Assembly (NCBI GenBank): GCA_025266875.1 | Contig: JALLLT010000065.1 | Span: 1-64,000, forward strand | Origin: Fennellomyces sp. T-0311 | Lineage: Eukaryota > Mucoromycota > Mucoromycetes > Mucorales > Lichtheimiaceae | Length of the DNA: 64,000 nucleotides | Direction of reading: 5' to 3' | In this document: positions 10,918-23,015 of the stretch, piece after piece | How positions within the stretch are numbered: the stretch's first letter is position 1 | Layout of the letters: the number at the start of each line of letters is the position of its first letter | The notes under the pieces: generated by a model | The model's input: only the letters and a program-made list of their open reading frames with translations | The model's database searches: none | Told to the model about the DNA's origin: nothing | Made by a program: the position numbers and the translations under genes

Positions 10918-11093
10918 TACAGTGGCCGCTTTATATAACGATACGATGGTACAGCCCAAACTTTATCGTTATATCAAAATATCGTTATATAAAATGGAAT
11001 TTGGCAGTGATTACCGTATTGGTGTATCGAGAATTGTATCGTTATAGCGAATTATCGTTATATAAAATATCATTATATAAAGCGACCACTGTA
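10918..11093. mobile_element. TA-flanked MITE, family A copy 1
   Basis: The left end TACAGTGGCCGCTTTATATA and the reverse complement of the right end TACAGTGGTCGCTTTATATA form terminal inverted repeats of about 25 bp, with TA at both outer edges as expected for Tc1/mariner-type insertions. The interior carries repeated ATCGTTATAT motifs. A diverged second copy lies in opposite orientation at 49,396-49,552. It is non-autonomous, 176 bp, with no ORF. Confidence 0.8.
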
Positions 11094-11454
11094 AGCATGC
11101 CTCATCGAATAATACTTTTAAGAGCAAAGCGATAAAGCTACATAAACGTATGAATATTGCACATTTTTTTTTGTTTCCTGTAAAATAGTTACGATTCCAT
11201 AAAGATAAAAGCGCGCAACCTTTGTACGGATTCACCATTTTACTGGCAGTTGGATGCATCCGAGCATATATCGCCTAGTTACATATAACGTACGCATATA
11301 TGTTGAAAAGGTTTATCACATGTATAAAATATATCAATTTTGTTCAAGCCTCATCACTTACCTGTCTCTGTTCGCTGTTCCTTCCATCAGTTTTCATCTG
11401 GTCATGTATAAGGATCTCTACTAAAAAAGAAAAATAAGCAATCCACTGGGTACC
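11094..11454. other. Intergenic stretch, nothing recognised
   Basis: AT-rich sequence with only short frames, and no repeat or regulatory structure that I can identify. It separates the MITE from the GC-rich island. Confidence 0.4.
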
Positions 11455-12230
11455 ACTTTAGCGTCGGCACCCCCGACGGCGATAGTTCTACAGTCGTATC
11501 GCAGACTCTCCCAGGGCATTTTCATATGCCAGTGGCGACGAAGCACAATGCCCTTCGCAGGCTCCTGACCCAAGACCTCGCTGGTCACCCTTACTGCCTC
11601 GCCGCGTCCACCTACGGGTTTTCAGCATCCGGGATTCTGTCCTCAACTCTAGTTTTCGCCTCAGGGATTTCAACCGTGGGTCAGGCGCCGTGTTCCGGAT
11701 CCATCCCTTCGACGGCGCATTGGCTTTCCTCACGGCCTCACCGAAGTGTTAACCGCTCACTTTATTTATTGGCTCCCCTTAGCTTGTGGGTCTGCCGAAT
11801 GAGGTTGGGACGTTGACGGGTCCGCAGGAAAGCAAGTAAAACGGAGGAGGCAAAAAAACCATGTAATCGCAGCGTCAATGCGCGCAACCCCATTTGACTC
11901 TCTCGTACGTCTCCGATGCTTGTTGAAATCCGTTTGCTGGAGCATCTAAAAGACAGATCAAAAAGACAAATTGAAAAACCATGTGCACACTTACCATCTC
12001 GCTGAGAGTCCTGGCCTGGCACACCCAGAGAAACACGCCACCAGCCGCCATGGCAGTGTTTTCGTTGCCAGCCTAACGTCTCACGAATGCCAAGCACCTG
12101 CGAAGACTCACATCGAATACCATTGGCAGTCTCGAAAGACACTGGCAACGTATTCTCTCAGTGGCCTGCAGCTCGGATGCTTGCTGAAACGGCTTCTTTG
12201 GGGCAATCTAAAAGAGAAAAAGTAAGAAGC
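11455..12230 (-). other. GC-rich island with exon/intron-like structure, unassigned
   Basis: From about 11,455 to 11,800 the base composition is clearly richer in G+C than the surrounding AT-rich sequence. On the minus strand, 11,946-11,994 reads like an intron (GATG/GTAAGT...TTTTAG). A related acceptor (CTCTTTTAG) lies at about 12,208. The two exon-like starts are similar (CAGCAAACGGATTTCAACAA and AAAGAAGCCGTTTCAGCAAG), as if an exon unit of about 260 bp had been duplicated. Short frames at 11,488-11,733 and 11,762-12,148 do not match any family I know. It could be a decayed multi-exon gene or a non-coding RNA-derived element. Confidence 0.35.
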
Positions 12231-12749
12231 AAGTTCGACAAAGCCAAGCGCCATGAACACCACAAACAACTTGCCCGACTGCGAAAGCTGTTCTTGTTGT
12301 TTTCCGTTTAGCTTCAGGTGGAATCGCACGATTCGCGCAGGCATGTCTCTATTGGAATGGAGCTGAAATGAGTAGTCCAAGCTTGCATCTCTCGTTCGAA
12401 ACGATGCTCGCATTCTTGTACATTCCTTTCTTTTTACTCGCCTCATTTGAACACTTTCACTCAGTTTCACTCAGCCTTCATCTGCAGGCAACCCATTGAG
12501 TAAATGCTTTTGCAACATTGCCATAACAACTTACCTGGCGTTGACATGGAACCCCATATCAAAAAGCTGCTGTGGGGACAAACCTTCCCATCTGGGAAAT
12601 TGCTTTCACACGCCGACCCCCACTAAACGCCAATTGCTCTGTGTCCTCGGTACCTACATACAAACATCTCTATAGAGAGCAATCGGTTGATAACATGGCT
12701 TTTTTTTTCAATAATCTTATAAACGCTCATTTCGTATCAGCTCCCTTCC

Positions 12750-13338
12750 TATTTTTTGCTTCAACGATTCCATATCCACATCACTTGATCAACTGCTCAA
12801 GAGTGCGTTGGCCGTGTCCTTGACTCCTAAACTTTAATCATGAGTACCATCCGTAATAACACTCTCCGTAACATTCCCCGTAACACCATCAAAGCCGATG
12901 TTTATTTGTTTCAAAAAGCTGCCCAACCGTCCATTTTTCTTTTGCATTGGTATCCCCCGAAAAACATTATCATCACGTACCAGTGGGAATAATGGATCGC
13001 GTTCTACGCTATCCGATCGTTCAGATGATTCCTTGCAGCAACACCAACATTCCAAGGCCACCGTTCCGTGACATTACGCCAAACTGTTTGTAGCACAAGT
13101 CCAAGTGTGTCTTTTATCGACACATCCGGAACTGCACCGATCACCCGGACAGTAAAATCGCCCAACATGCCTATGTACCAATCACTGCACCTGTTCACTC
13201 CCCATCGCCCATCACTTGACACCTTTACTGCCTCAACCACCCCGTCTCAACCACCCCGTCTCAACTACCCATTACATCACTGCATCTATTGCTCCCTTTT
13301 GTACACCAATTTATCCCCTATCCACTGCTAAGAACTAC
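12750..13338. repeat. Dispersed direct repeat, copy 2 (short form)
   Basis: 589-bp partner of 5,989-6,667. It has one minisatellite unit instead of eight and an additional 14-bp tandem duplication (CCACCCCGTCTCAA) near 13,245. The flanking sequences of the two copies differ completely, so it is an interspersed repeat rather than a larger segmental duplication. Confidence 0.75.
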
Positions 13339-14689
13339 TCGCTTTACAGTACCTTTTATTATGCACTAACCTTCCCATCGAAGTCGATGGAGGTACATAA
13401 GTCGTACCGTAGATATCAACAGTTTTCTTTATTTGGCCACCCGTTATCCACTGGAAATGGAGTACTGAAAACCGTTTCATATTCTCGCAGATATTTTGTT
13501 TCATTGAGGTCAATGAATTCCCAATTCAAGGCTTATCTGATTACCGCAGGTTTCAGCTGATCCAAATACTGGAATCCTTGGTGATGGTCAAAGTAGATTG
13601 TTAGTTGTAGATAATAAACAGAGTAGGACTAATGCAACGATGCACCTTCCTTCGCTTCTAAAGAGATATGTTTGACTTGTGTGAGAATTTTAAAATAATG
13701 TGAGATAATGAAAGATTGAACGCCGCGACTGTTTACACTGGCCTGAAACATAGTCCTTATCATCAGCAAAAACTCACAAATGTTTGTTTCGGCGGTGGTG
13801 AAACCAGTTGATCGCTTCGGTGGAGTTGAAAACGTTTCATGTTAAAAAAGGACTTGATTTTTGTTGCTTCTGTTTTGATCACAGACGCCAAGGTACCATC
13901 AGTTACTATATTCGTGGTATCCGGATATCTGTACCGCCTCATTTTAGTTTAGATCGTACAATTTAACTCCACAAGAAACCAAGACCGTATGTTTTACCTT
14001 TTGCCTTTGATAAATGTTTAGGTAATACACATGTACCCACTTCCAGTATTTTTTGCTGAGCGGTGTTATGTGAGCTACCATTAGTAGCATTAACCTGTTG
14101 GCGTCAAAGAAATTGTTTAATGTTTTCTGAGACTTGGACCGGGTACTAGAATATTGTTGATCGTTTAGCATGTTGACAAAAAAGAACTTTGTTATTTTTG
14201 CCAAGGTTTCATATCGTTATTGCTTAGCCAAGTAGGATCGGGGCCTGGTTTCATGGGGTCCGCGAAATGTATATACATACATCTGTAATTCACAGCAGAT
14301 CCTTATCTGTAAACATTGTAGCCTTATTTTGCTCACGAAGCGGCGCAGTAATTTGTTGTTATAGTTACTTTTTTAAGGACTATCCTCGGAAGTAACCATA
14401 GCGGGTAATAGCTTGTTTGATTGAATGGAGTCGAGAAAAACGGAGGGCGTAATTCCGCCAGACGTGGGCTTGGAAGGGTATAAAAGGCCTTTAGCTTCAT
14501 TAACTTACGGTCACTTTCCTTCTTTTTCTTTCAGGATTCATTAATTGACTCTACTTCATAATTTGTACCCAGTTATATGCAACGACATTCGAAGTACCGC
14601 CGACAATAGCCATAAAACGTAATTTCGGAGGGCTAGTGTTAACAGCGATCCGTGGTTTGGTAGCCTTAATGGAATTCTGCTTCTCTAAG
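13339..14689. other. Intergenic stretch, no supported gene
   Basis: Contains only short frames (for example 13,944-14,204 minus, 86 codons, no recognised motif). A TATAAAAGG sequence near 14,480 precedes a pyrimidine-rich stretch. No coding sequence with family evidence follows, so no promoter is claimed. Confidence 0.35.
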
Positions 14690-16500
14690 GTGTGTACTCG
14701 GTCATATCTGGTGGTGATGTTGATTGTGTGAACTTACAATTGATTTTAAGGCTTGTCATGTTTAAGCGATCCCAAGCCGTGGGTGTACCCTTGCATATGG
14801 TGCTGTTGGCTGTCGTGAGTTCCGCGCTTGTGTATCACCATACAATACATATTCATTTATTCTATTTCATTATAGTTCCCGCTCTTTTGTGTTACAGTCA
14901 TTGGGGCATATCTTTCAAGCGTCCATCGACGTAGATGGTATAGTTGGATATTATTACGCTCCTCATATTAATCGCTAATCGTGAAATGCCATCATAGCTG
15001 ATCCCTATTATCCTTGGTGCGTGTATTATCGATTTTCGTAATTATCAATCGTATATTTCACAACATGTTTTTTTAATGTGGGTTTCTTTTTATCATCAGT
15101 AACTTCTGGGCCCCACGTCTTGGAGTCAATATGGGCGGCGCACATGGCTGTCGCTAAGGTAACTACATTATGGTTATTTCCCTAATACCCGATCTATATC
15201 GCTCATTAGTTTTATGTAGTCACTGTGCTCATATAAGGCCAATGCATTGCCCTGCCGTTGTGAATTCTCTTCTTGAAAGCATGAGTAAGCAGTACATTTC
15301 TATTTATGTTTATCGGCAGCGTGGCCTAATAGATTTTAGGTCGCTTAATTACGCTTACATATGTGGTCGATACTGTCCTTGGAGTACCATTTTTATGGTC
15401 CTTCTGCTATGGTACACCGTTTTTATATTGTGCCCGGCGATATTCCAATACTGCTGTAACTACTCGTATTCCTTGTATCCTTCTTTGTGATTATGCTGTT
15501 ACGACTGTTTATGAAGTTTGGGATCTGCCTTGGGGATTTCTTGTCGGTTGCCCTTGCTTTGCCTATGATGATACCCGTCACGTCCATGCGCTTGTTTACC
15601 GACTATTATTTCTTGTGATTGTATTTGGGGAACCGCCGCCGATGGCGTTTGGCGTCAACCAATCCGTGAGAAGGTAGCTCCGTTACCATTGCTGACGAAG
15701 TTCAAGTTCTTGATTTCGGCGGATGTGGTTCTTGTGGCGGTGTAGCAAGTCGTTATGCCATTTGTGGTGATGTTATCGTGGTGCTATCGCTCTCGTGTGG
15801 TTATGATATCTCTGGTCGTTGCGTGGCATTGTTCAAGTATTTGCGGATCAAGGTTGCTTGCTGTTGTACTGGTGGCGACGGGTCCTCAAGTTTTGTCAAG
15901 TTTTGTCAAGCAAAGCGTTGTCGGCAGTGGTACCTTGTTATGCGCCTCAGACCTTTTTCCAGTTTTGATCAAGCCATTGATTGCTGCTCATGGCTTTTTA
16001 GCGTTGCGCATAGTCTTTGCCTATCCTACCTCCGGGGCCCATGTATCTGGTTCTGATTCTTTATGTGGTCAACGATCTTGTGTTCGATATTATCAAGACA
16101 CTGTTTGTCCTTTTCTCGGGGCCATTGACGTGTTACTTGTTGATGTCAATGGTCGACTGGCGGTTTCAAGGCGTTAACGGCACTTGTGGCCATGCTTTCT
16201 TGCGTTATCACTGTTTACCGTTGAGCTATACCACTTATTTCTTTATACGCGGGTCGTATATGCTTTGATTTTACCTGATATTCCGATCTTCTTTGTCATG
16301 TGCCAGCTACTAAATCGCCGTGTTACTATATGTAAGCTATTATACTTTGACGAAAATAGCTGTTTTACACACGCTAATACTCTTTGTCTTTGTAGAAACT
16401 GTACTGTCACTTTTTGTAAGTATACGCTTGTGGTGGAACCAAGTAGAGAAAAAAAAAGTAGCGTGTATGGCGGGTATGGGAGTGTTGAGGTGTAGTAATT
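14690..16500 (+). other. A-poor, T/G-rich strand-skewed block
   Basis: Across about 1.8 kb the plus strand is poor in A and rich in T and G, so several plus frames are open in parallel (15,170-15,490, 15,363-15,677, 15,755-16,177, 16,017-16,268). The minus strand is closed. Conceptual products are rich in Cys, Tyr, Val and Leu and match no family that I recognise. Overlapping open frames of similar length are best explained by composition rather than by genes. Confidence 0.4.
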
Positions 16501-19231
16501 AGGGGTCTGGGGTAAAGAGTTTAGCTTTTCTTGCTTGCGGGTTATGTTGTTTTTGCGATGATACTATAATGAGATGGGGTACTAGCGTGATGTTGTTCCA
16601 GTTTGCTCTTGCGTCTACTAGTGCCAGTATCACATTTGTAAAACATAAATAACTTTAAATAAAATCCTTGTTGATTTGATTATATTATCTTTTTATTATG
16701 ACGCTCTTTGCGGCTGTTTTGCACGCAAGTCCGCTTGTTGACTAATAACGCTTATGAAGAACTCTTTAACCCGCTATGTTTGTGATGCTCTTGTTAGTTA
16801 CTTCAAAGTCGATCGTCAATCTTAATAAAAGCCGCGTTTTACCATACACTATGCTTCCTGCCTTCTATAAACGATAAAGTGCCGTTCCTTTGCGCGTGCC
16901 GCGTGATTGCTTAACCGTATTGATGCCCAATTGCTTTCTTGTGGCTCCAAATGAAGATATCTGTTTGTTTGCATCGACAATCGTCTAGAACCCTCCCTAA
17001 TCTGAAAAAATGTTAAAGTACGACGCTGCGCTATACGCCATACCGCGCTCCCTGTAATATACGTCATTTCAACCGATGAAGAGGTTTTTAGGACATTTCT
17101 ATGGTCGCGCTAGCAAAAAAAACTCGATTTGACTGAATGTCACCCTCCGGAACCTCTTTTCTGCGCGATTCAGGCTTCGTAGACCATTTTTCAACTTATA
17201 AACTTTGCACTTTTTTCCCCACTTTTTTTTCATGAAAATTTCGCTAACATTTTCCAACCCCCCAAGTTTTGGCGAATTGCCAGAACATTCGTTTGAGATA
17301 TATAAGGCACGTCGCACCATCGAGATCTCTGTCTGGCCCAATTTTGGACGCTGGCTATTGTAGCCTTCTGCATAAATACCTCCAGCTGCTGCCGCCTTGT
17401 CTTTTACGCACATCATTGAAAACATCCGTTTCTTCATACTAAGCCGCGCCTTTCTCTTCAATTGATAGCTAAAATAAATTGGCTTTATCACCTACGGCCT
17501 CCTGAGAGCTCAAACGCCTGCGCGTACATCGTGCGTATGGTTACACGAGTCACTCATACTTTTTGTCTGCATAGTCAGTGTTTCGTCACTTCTACTTATG
17601 CAGCATAGGGAGCTATGTGGCCAGGCGGCTGTATGATAAAGCTGCGTGTACCCTTGCTTCAATTTTGTGCAAGCTAAAGGAAGTTAACTGTGAACGACTT
17701 GTGTTCCCTTGTTTCACTGAATTGTGTTATATAGGTTGAGCGAAATTACATTCATTTAAGATTAACAAGGACCACTTTTACGGCGTAAACATGGCATTTA
17801 ATATGACCATAAGTTAAGCCGAAAACAAAATTGGAAACATACAGTATTGGAGTACAAGCATAACGCAAAATAACAGTACCGCTTATGTGCTCCTACTTGC
17901 AGAACTAACCTGCTGGTAAATGTCCTTCACCATTGTTATCGACATACGCAAGAAATGAACGCCATGAAGATTAACCACATATTACCGCCCAATCTGCAAC
18001 AGTATCGTGGGTAAGCGATGGAAAGTCTGTGGATAACCTTGACTCTTACTTTGCGAAACCATTTATTCTCTTCGCCCAAGGTCAACGCATCCAATGCTCC
18101 TTCCTTCGTCCAACGTGCCTTTGAGTACAGAAACCTTTATCTACATTTATCAACATTCTTTTTGCAACGTTCGAATCAGCAAACGAGAGAGACCTTCCTT
18201 TCTCTTGCGTTTGCATCTTTGAATGAACCGCATCGAATTGGACTGTCTGATACCTCTGCTTTCATCCTTGCCACTTTTACCCGCCTTGGAACATTCCGCA
18301 GGTGAACCGACGTCGAAAGCCGCATATTGTTTCCCAGTACTCATCTAAAGAGGTCTCTCTATACATAATCATGAGAACTGATATCTCTGGCAACCTCACG
18401 CGGTAAACCTCATGTTATGCCTTGTCGTTCTTCTCAAGTACTCGTAAAGCTTCTCCAACCGACACAGGCGCAAATTGATATCGCTCCGAAGTTGCGTCAA
18501 CCATCGCTTGGTAAATGTAACTCGTTGGGAAGGACGGTAAGAAACGTCGCTTGTCGTCCTAATAAAATGGAGCATCCGTTCCAAAGTCGGTTCTGTCTGG
18601 ATTATTTATGTTGAGCTTATGGCAGATATTGCTCTCGACGAGGTTGACTCGCTCCTCGCCGCTTTATGTCAAGTGTCGCTTCGTATACGTCACCAAGGGT
18701 TTTCATCAACGTAGAAGATTGATCATCAGTTACTGATCGGCAATCCTTTCATGTTGCGTTTTAATCGTTTACGAATGCAATCTGCTTGGGAAGTTGGGGC
18801 CTGATGGTTGATTACACGGCTGTTGTAAATGAGATGAAGAGGGCGCGTTGTGCAAAAATCAAACGTTACGTTTTCTTGAAAAGGCCGCTAAAGGCAGCTT
18901 CCTCTACGCTTGATGAAACACAATGCCCCTAAACCTTTTTTCAAGGGTACCTGGTTACCAGCGTTACCCATCGATGCCAGTCCAACTTCAATCACTCGCA
19001 TCTACGTATTTCTGGTATGCGTTTGGTCTCCTAGATCGTATCAACTGGGCATACGAAAGGTGGAGTTGCGTGTGAAGAATATGAAAAATAATGAGACATG
19101 GAAGTCCTTTGAAACTCTTGAAGATGTATTTTCGAATCATCAAATCCTTTCTCTATAACGGTCGTTATATTGGGGTATTTATATCTTATTCTGTGGCATA
19201 TCGATAACTCGAGAGGGAAGTGTGTTGTACA
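16501..19231. other. Repeat-like intergenic region with weak frames
   Basis: The longest frames are a basic minus-strand ORF at 17,099-17,491 (130 codons, ending RVTFSQIEFFLLARP) and a plus ORF at 18,018-18,305 (95 codons). Neither has recognisable domains, signal peptides or neighbours that suggest a role. They may be pieces of repeated elements. Confidence 0.3.
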
Positions 19232-19379
19232 TACAGTATTTCCAAAAAGTAATGTCGCTATCCATAAAAATCAATGTCGCCAAGGTCCAATTTTTATAAT
19301 ATAAAATATACAGCGACTTCCATTTTTGGAACGACATTGATTCCTTTGGGTAGCGACATTATTTTTTGGAAATACAGTA
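19232..19379. mobile_element. TA-flanked MITE, family B
   Basis: The left end TACAGTATTTCCAAAAAG and the reverse complement of the right end TACTGTATTTCCAAAAAA continue into AATGTCGCTA on both sides, giving terminal inverted repeats of about 32 bp with few mismatches. TA lies at both outer edges. The 148-bp element can fold over most of its length, with further CGACATT/AATGTCG pairs inside. No ORF; it resembles a Tc1/mariner-type non-autonomous element. Confidence 0.8.
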
Positions 19380-22046
19380 CTGCACATCAAGTGAGGAAAG
19401 TCGTATGGATGACTTACTATGGAAGGTGGCGTACATCATTTAAGTCGGTATTGGAAATTGGGTGTGAATCTGCCCTGATCATTCAGTGTAACATGAATCT
19501 GTGCAGTTGGCGTAGTCTTATTAGGTGTATTATTCTTAAATACAACAGGCAGTACTATCACCGGAACCTCGTTAAAGTAAGCAGCAGGTTCAAAACGGAG
19601 TTCTCTTCACTATGCGTTACAAGCCATTAAAATCAGCGGTGATAAGTTATCTCAGGGGCCGAAAATGGCCAAACTAAGTTGCTAGAGAGTGTTGATATCA
19701 TAGGCCGAGCCTGTACTTAACTTATCCAGTTCACCAGACAAAACAAAAACGTTTTGTTCGTCTTGGATATGACAATAACTCGTCGTATCGCTACAATACC
19801 CAATTCCTTGCAAATCCCCATAATGATGGATCAACCGACAATGTCACGCAAACTTTGAATCTAGTTGACAAATTCAAGAACAATGTTCTGGAAACCTGCG
19901 TAATGAAGCCCAAATCCAAAAAGGTAATGGGAACCGCCCATTAAAAATTGTCCAGCGCTTGGCATTGCAGCCATTAGATATTTAATTGCTGAAAGACACA
20001 GCCGTTATCATGAAGCACAAACACACGGTACAACTGTATGGCCAGGTGTCTTGTATTGACTACTGGATGACCTGTGTATGTGGTACCGCTTAACGGGAAA
20101 AGGCTTTCGAATGACGAGACTAAACCGTTCAATGTCAATGAAGCCGAAGGTCATACAGAGCCTTAGTTAATGGAGATGCCCTGCAAGGTCATTAAAGCCG
20201 AATCAAAGTTGCACATGCAAGCAAATAAGGCAATCGATAAATTTACAGTTGTTAATGTTGCAATAACAATAGATATAAACAAGGAATAAGGAAAATCATG
20301 TAGCCATGGGTCATGATGTATGTCGGGAATACGGCAGTGTGGATTTTCAAAGACGTAGCGTTGGACTGTAGCGGATTACAGATCAAGATGAAGAAGGATC
20401 AGCTTGTTAAAGCACTGTCTGGAGAGCACATTCTTTCCTTTTGCTCCATTCGTAAGCAAGCATATCCACATCCTGAGCTCACACCATCCAACGACATAGA
20501 GTCACCAAATTCATCTTCCACGGCCAAATCTGTAGCATACATGATCTCGAAATACCAACCCAGCACGCAGGGCCCGTTCCATTTTACAAAAAAACCATAA
20601 CGCTTATCAATTTAGTAGGACAGATGTTTAGATCGAGTTCTGCTATTAGTTATCCTGACGGGATTCGGCAATTCGTTGATCAAGCAAGCACAATAAAACG
20701 GCCTTTCAACGGATTAATTGAGGGGTTTCAAGACATTCCAAACTTGTTCTTTAAGAGAATGGCCAATGTAACAGACCACGTATTAATGCGCTTGGCGGTA
20801 TACCAGTCTACAGGACCATATGCTTTCAAAATTCTAAGAATAACCGGCGATGTAGTCGAAGTATTGTTTTAAGCGAATAATCTTCGAAGGTCCTACACCA
20901 TCTAATGGTATCATATCTAACCACACTTGAGGAGTAGAATCAAGGGGTTTGTCAATAGCAGAAAAGCTCAATGGCATCGATGAAATAATGCATTCAGCTA
21001 TAATTCTGCAAAGGCAGTAAGGCATCCTAGTTTTGTGCGAAGTTTGAGCCTAAGAAACGGAAAAAGATTGAACCCGCATTACGTACTATTCATCATTGTG
21101 TCTTAATATTACTGTTAAGTGAAGGCTCAAAGATCGGTACCTATGTTCGTATGATCGCCTCCTTGGGGTGCACAGAGCGTCGGACTACAAATGCGCACCA
21201 TGTGTTTAACATGTCTGAAAGCCACCATTAACATAAAAAAAGCAGGGCTATATCGGTAGAACAAAAATAAAAGTAGGAATTGATACGGGTATATTACCCT
21301 AGAGAGATAATATTGCGGTTAATAAGACTTTCATTTGTCAAGATTTGAATCCATCGATATTCCACAGCATCTCCTCTGTGTAAGTGTTCAGTTACTTGTC
21401 AGGCGAAGATTTTCCATGGAAGGGATAACCTAATATTAAGCTGGGCTACTGGTTCTTAATTCGTAATGACCTTCTAATCATTTTTCAGTAGATATCTAGG
21501 TACATATATAACCTGCATGGATACAAACTGGTGGTACGAATTTTTTTGTCTCGTCGCCGTAATCCTTGATAAGAGCAGTAAATCGTAAAGAAAAAGTTGC
21601 GATCTTCCAACAAAGCAAGAAAACTACGATCGATTTTAAAACGGTAATAGCACGTGGCAATCCAGAGCTCCGTGCAACCGTTAAACTACACGACGATCTA
21701 AAGCTTCATGGTCTTGGGCACGTCGCGTACGTAGATGAAGGGTACCTTCATCCAAGCAATAGAGGCGGACAAAAATAATTAGCTGCGTAACCATAACAGG
21801 AGTCAGTTTTTTATGTGCAGGAGAGACAATTGTGTTAGAATGTAAGAGGAAGATGAGCGGTGCGCGTTTTTTGGAGAGCGCAAAGCAGCATCTCGGGTGC
21901 AAATGACAGTACTACCATGCTATCGATCCGTATCAAACATACCAGATTCAGGAGGATACATGCGACTGACTGCATGTCGAGAGACGGAGAAAGATCCTGG
22001 ATCTCATAGTATCTCTGGATGATATTGTCCTTTCTTTTAAGGTGGC
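19380..22046. other. Intergenic region with three weak plus-strand frames
   Basis: Frames at 20,313-20,600 (95 codons), 20,624-20,872 (82 codons) and 21,566-21,778 (70 codons) are the only notable ones. The first two are on the same strand 23 bp apart and could be exons of a decayed gene (HVLMRLAVYQSTGPYAFKIL). No family was recognised. Confidence 0.3.
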
Positions 22047-23015
22047 TACAGTGAACCCCCGCTTTTTCCTCCCCCGATTTTTCCTCTCCCTCGGTTTTTT
22101 CCCTGGTTTAGCTATGCCATCCGCTCGATCATAGTGTTAATTTTTCCATCTTCGAAATTTTCCTGTTTGTCCCCAGCTTACTCTGAGGAAAAAAAACGAG
22201 GGATGAATAAAGCTATGTCTAAATGATCATAAGTATGCTTTAAAAGCGTGTATATCCCTTTATTTTCTAATAAAAAAATGATGTATTGTACGACTGTGTC
22301 GTATGAGCGCGCCTGAATAGATCATCATGAACGCTATGCAAGGCATCTGCTGTTGGGGCTTGTCCTGGATCATCAAGAATTTCAATCACCGTTTCGATTA
22401 GGCTTAGTTATTTCACGTAAACTATGTGGGGCGATTGATTCTTCAGTCCTAACGGTGTACCTCAAAATATGGTATCGGCCGCCATTATGACAGCATCAGT
22501 AATCTTTCATAGTACTTATTGGCTCATATATCGCGCCTCGATCCGGATGATCATTCGGGAGCAACTATGTTGTAAATTAGTTTAGCAGGGACAATGTAAA
22601 CCATATTCTGTAGCTTATTATTACTTGTCTTTCACCGGTATTAAACGATACCTGAAGCGAACAATGGCAACACTACGTGACATATTAAGCAGGGACCAAA
22701 AAAGGCACAGTAACAAATCACCATTGCTTGTGATATGCTGTTGTGCTTTATATAGTGTAATACTTATAATACAACATCATTCTTTCCGGCCCAAAAAAAC
22801 GTACAGTACCTTATCAATATAGATACCCATCTATCTATCACTATAGCGATAGATATGTAAACCAATATACACATATAAAGAAGTGAACGGTGCTTAGACG
22901 ATTACTGATACCCAGCGCATACCACTTTGTGTAACCCCCGTTATTTCCTCACCCCCCCTTTTTCCGCACTTTTGGGTGTTCCATCCGCCTAGGAAAAAAG
23001 CGGGGGTTCACTGTA
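22047..23015. mobile_element. TA-flanked MITE family C, paired or nested copies
   Basis: The outer ends are TACAGTGAACCCCCGCTTTT at 22,047 and its near-perfect reverse complement ending at 23,015, both on TA. Inside are a decayed right end near 22,214 (GAGGAAAAAAAACGAGGG) and a decayed left end near 22,927 (TGTGTAACCCCCGTTATTTC). The stretch is therefore either two small MITEs (22,047 to about 22,214 and about 22,927-23,015) or one 969-bp element. The right-hand unit and the copy at 36,096 share the internal motif TGTTCCATCCGC. Confidence 0.65.

Noticed and set aside
11488..11733. Bacterial or organellar insertion suggested by GC-rich composition
   Set aside because: No bacterial gene, rRNA or tRNA motif could be recognised; kept only as an unassigned island.
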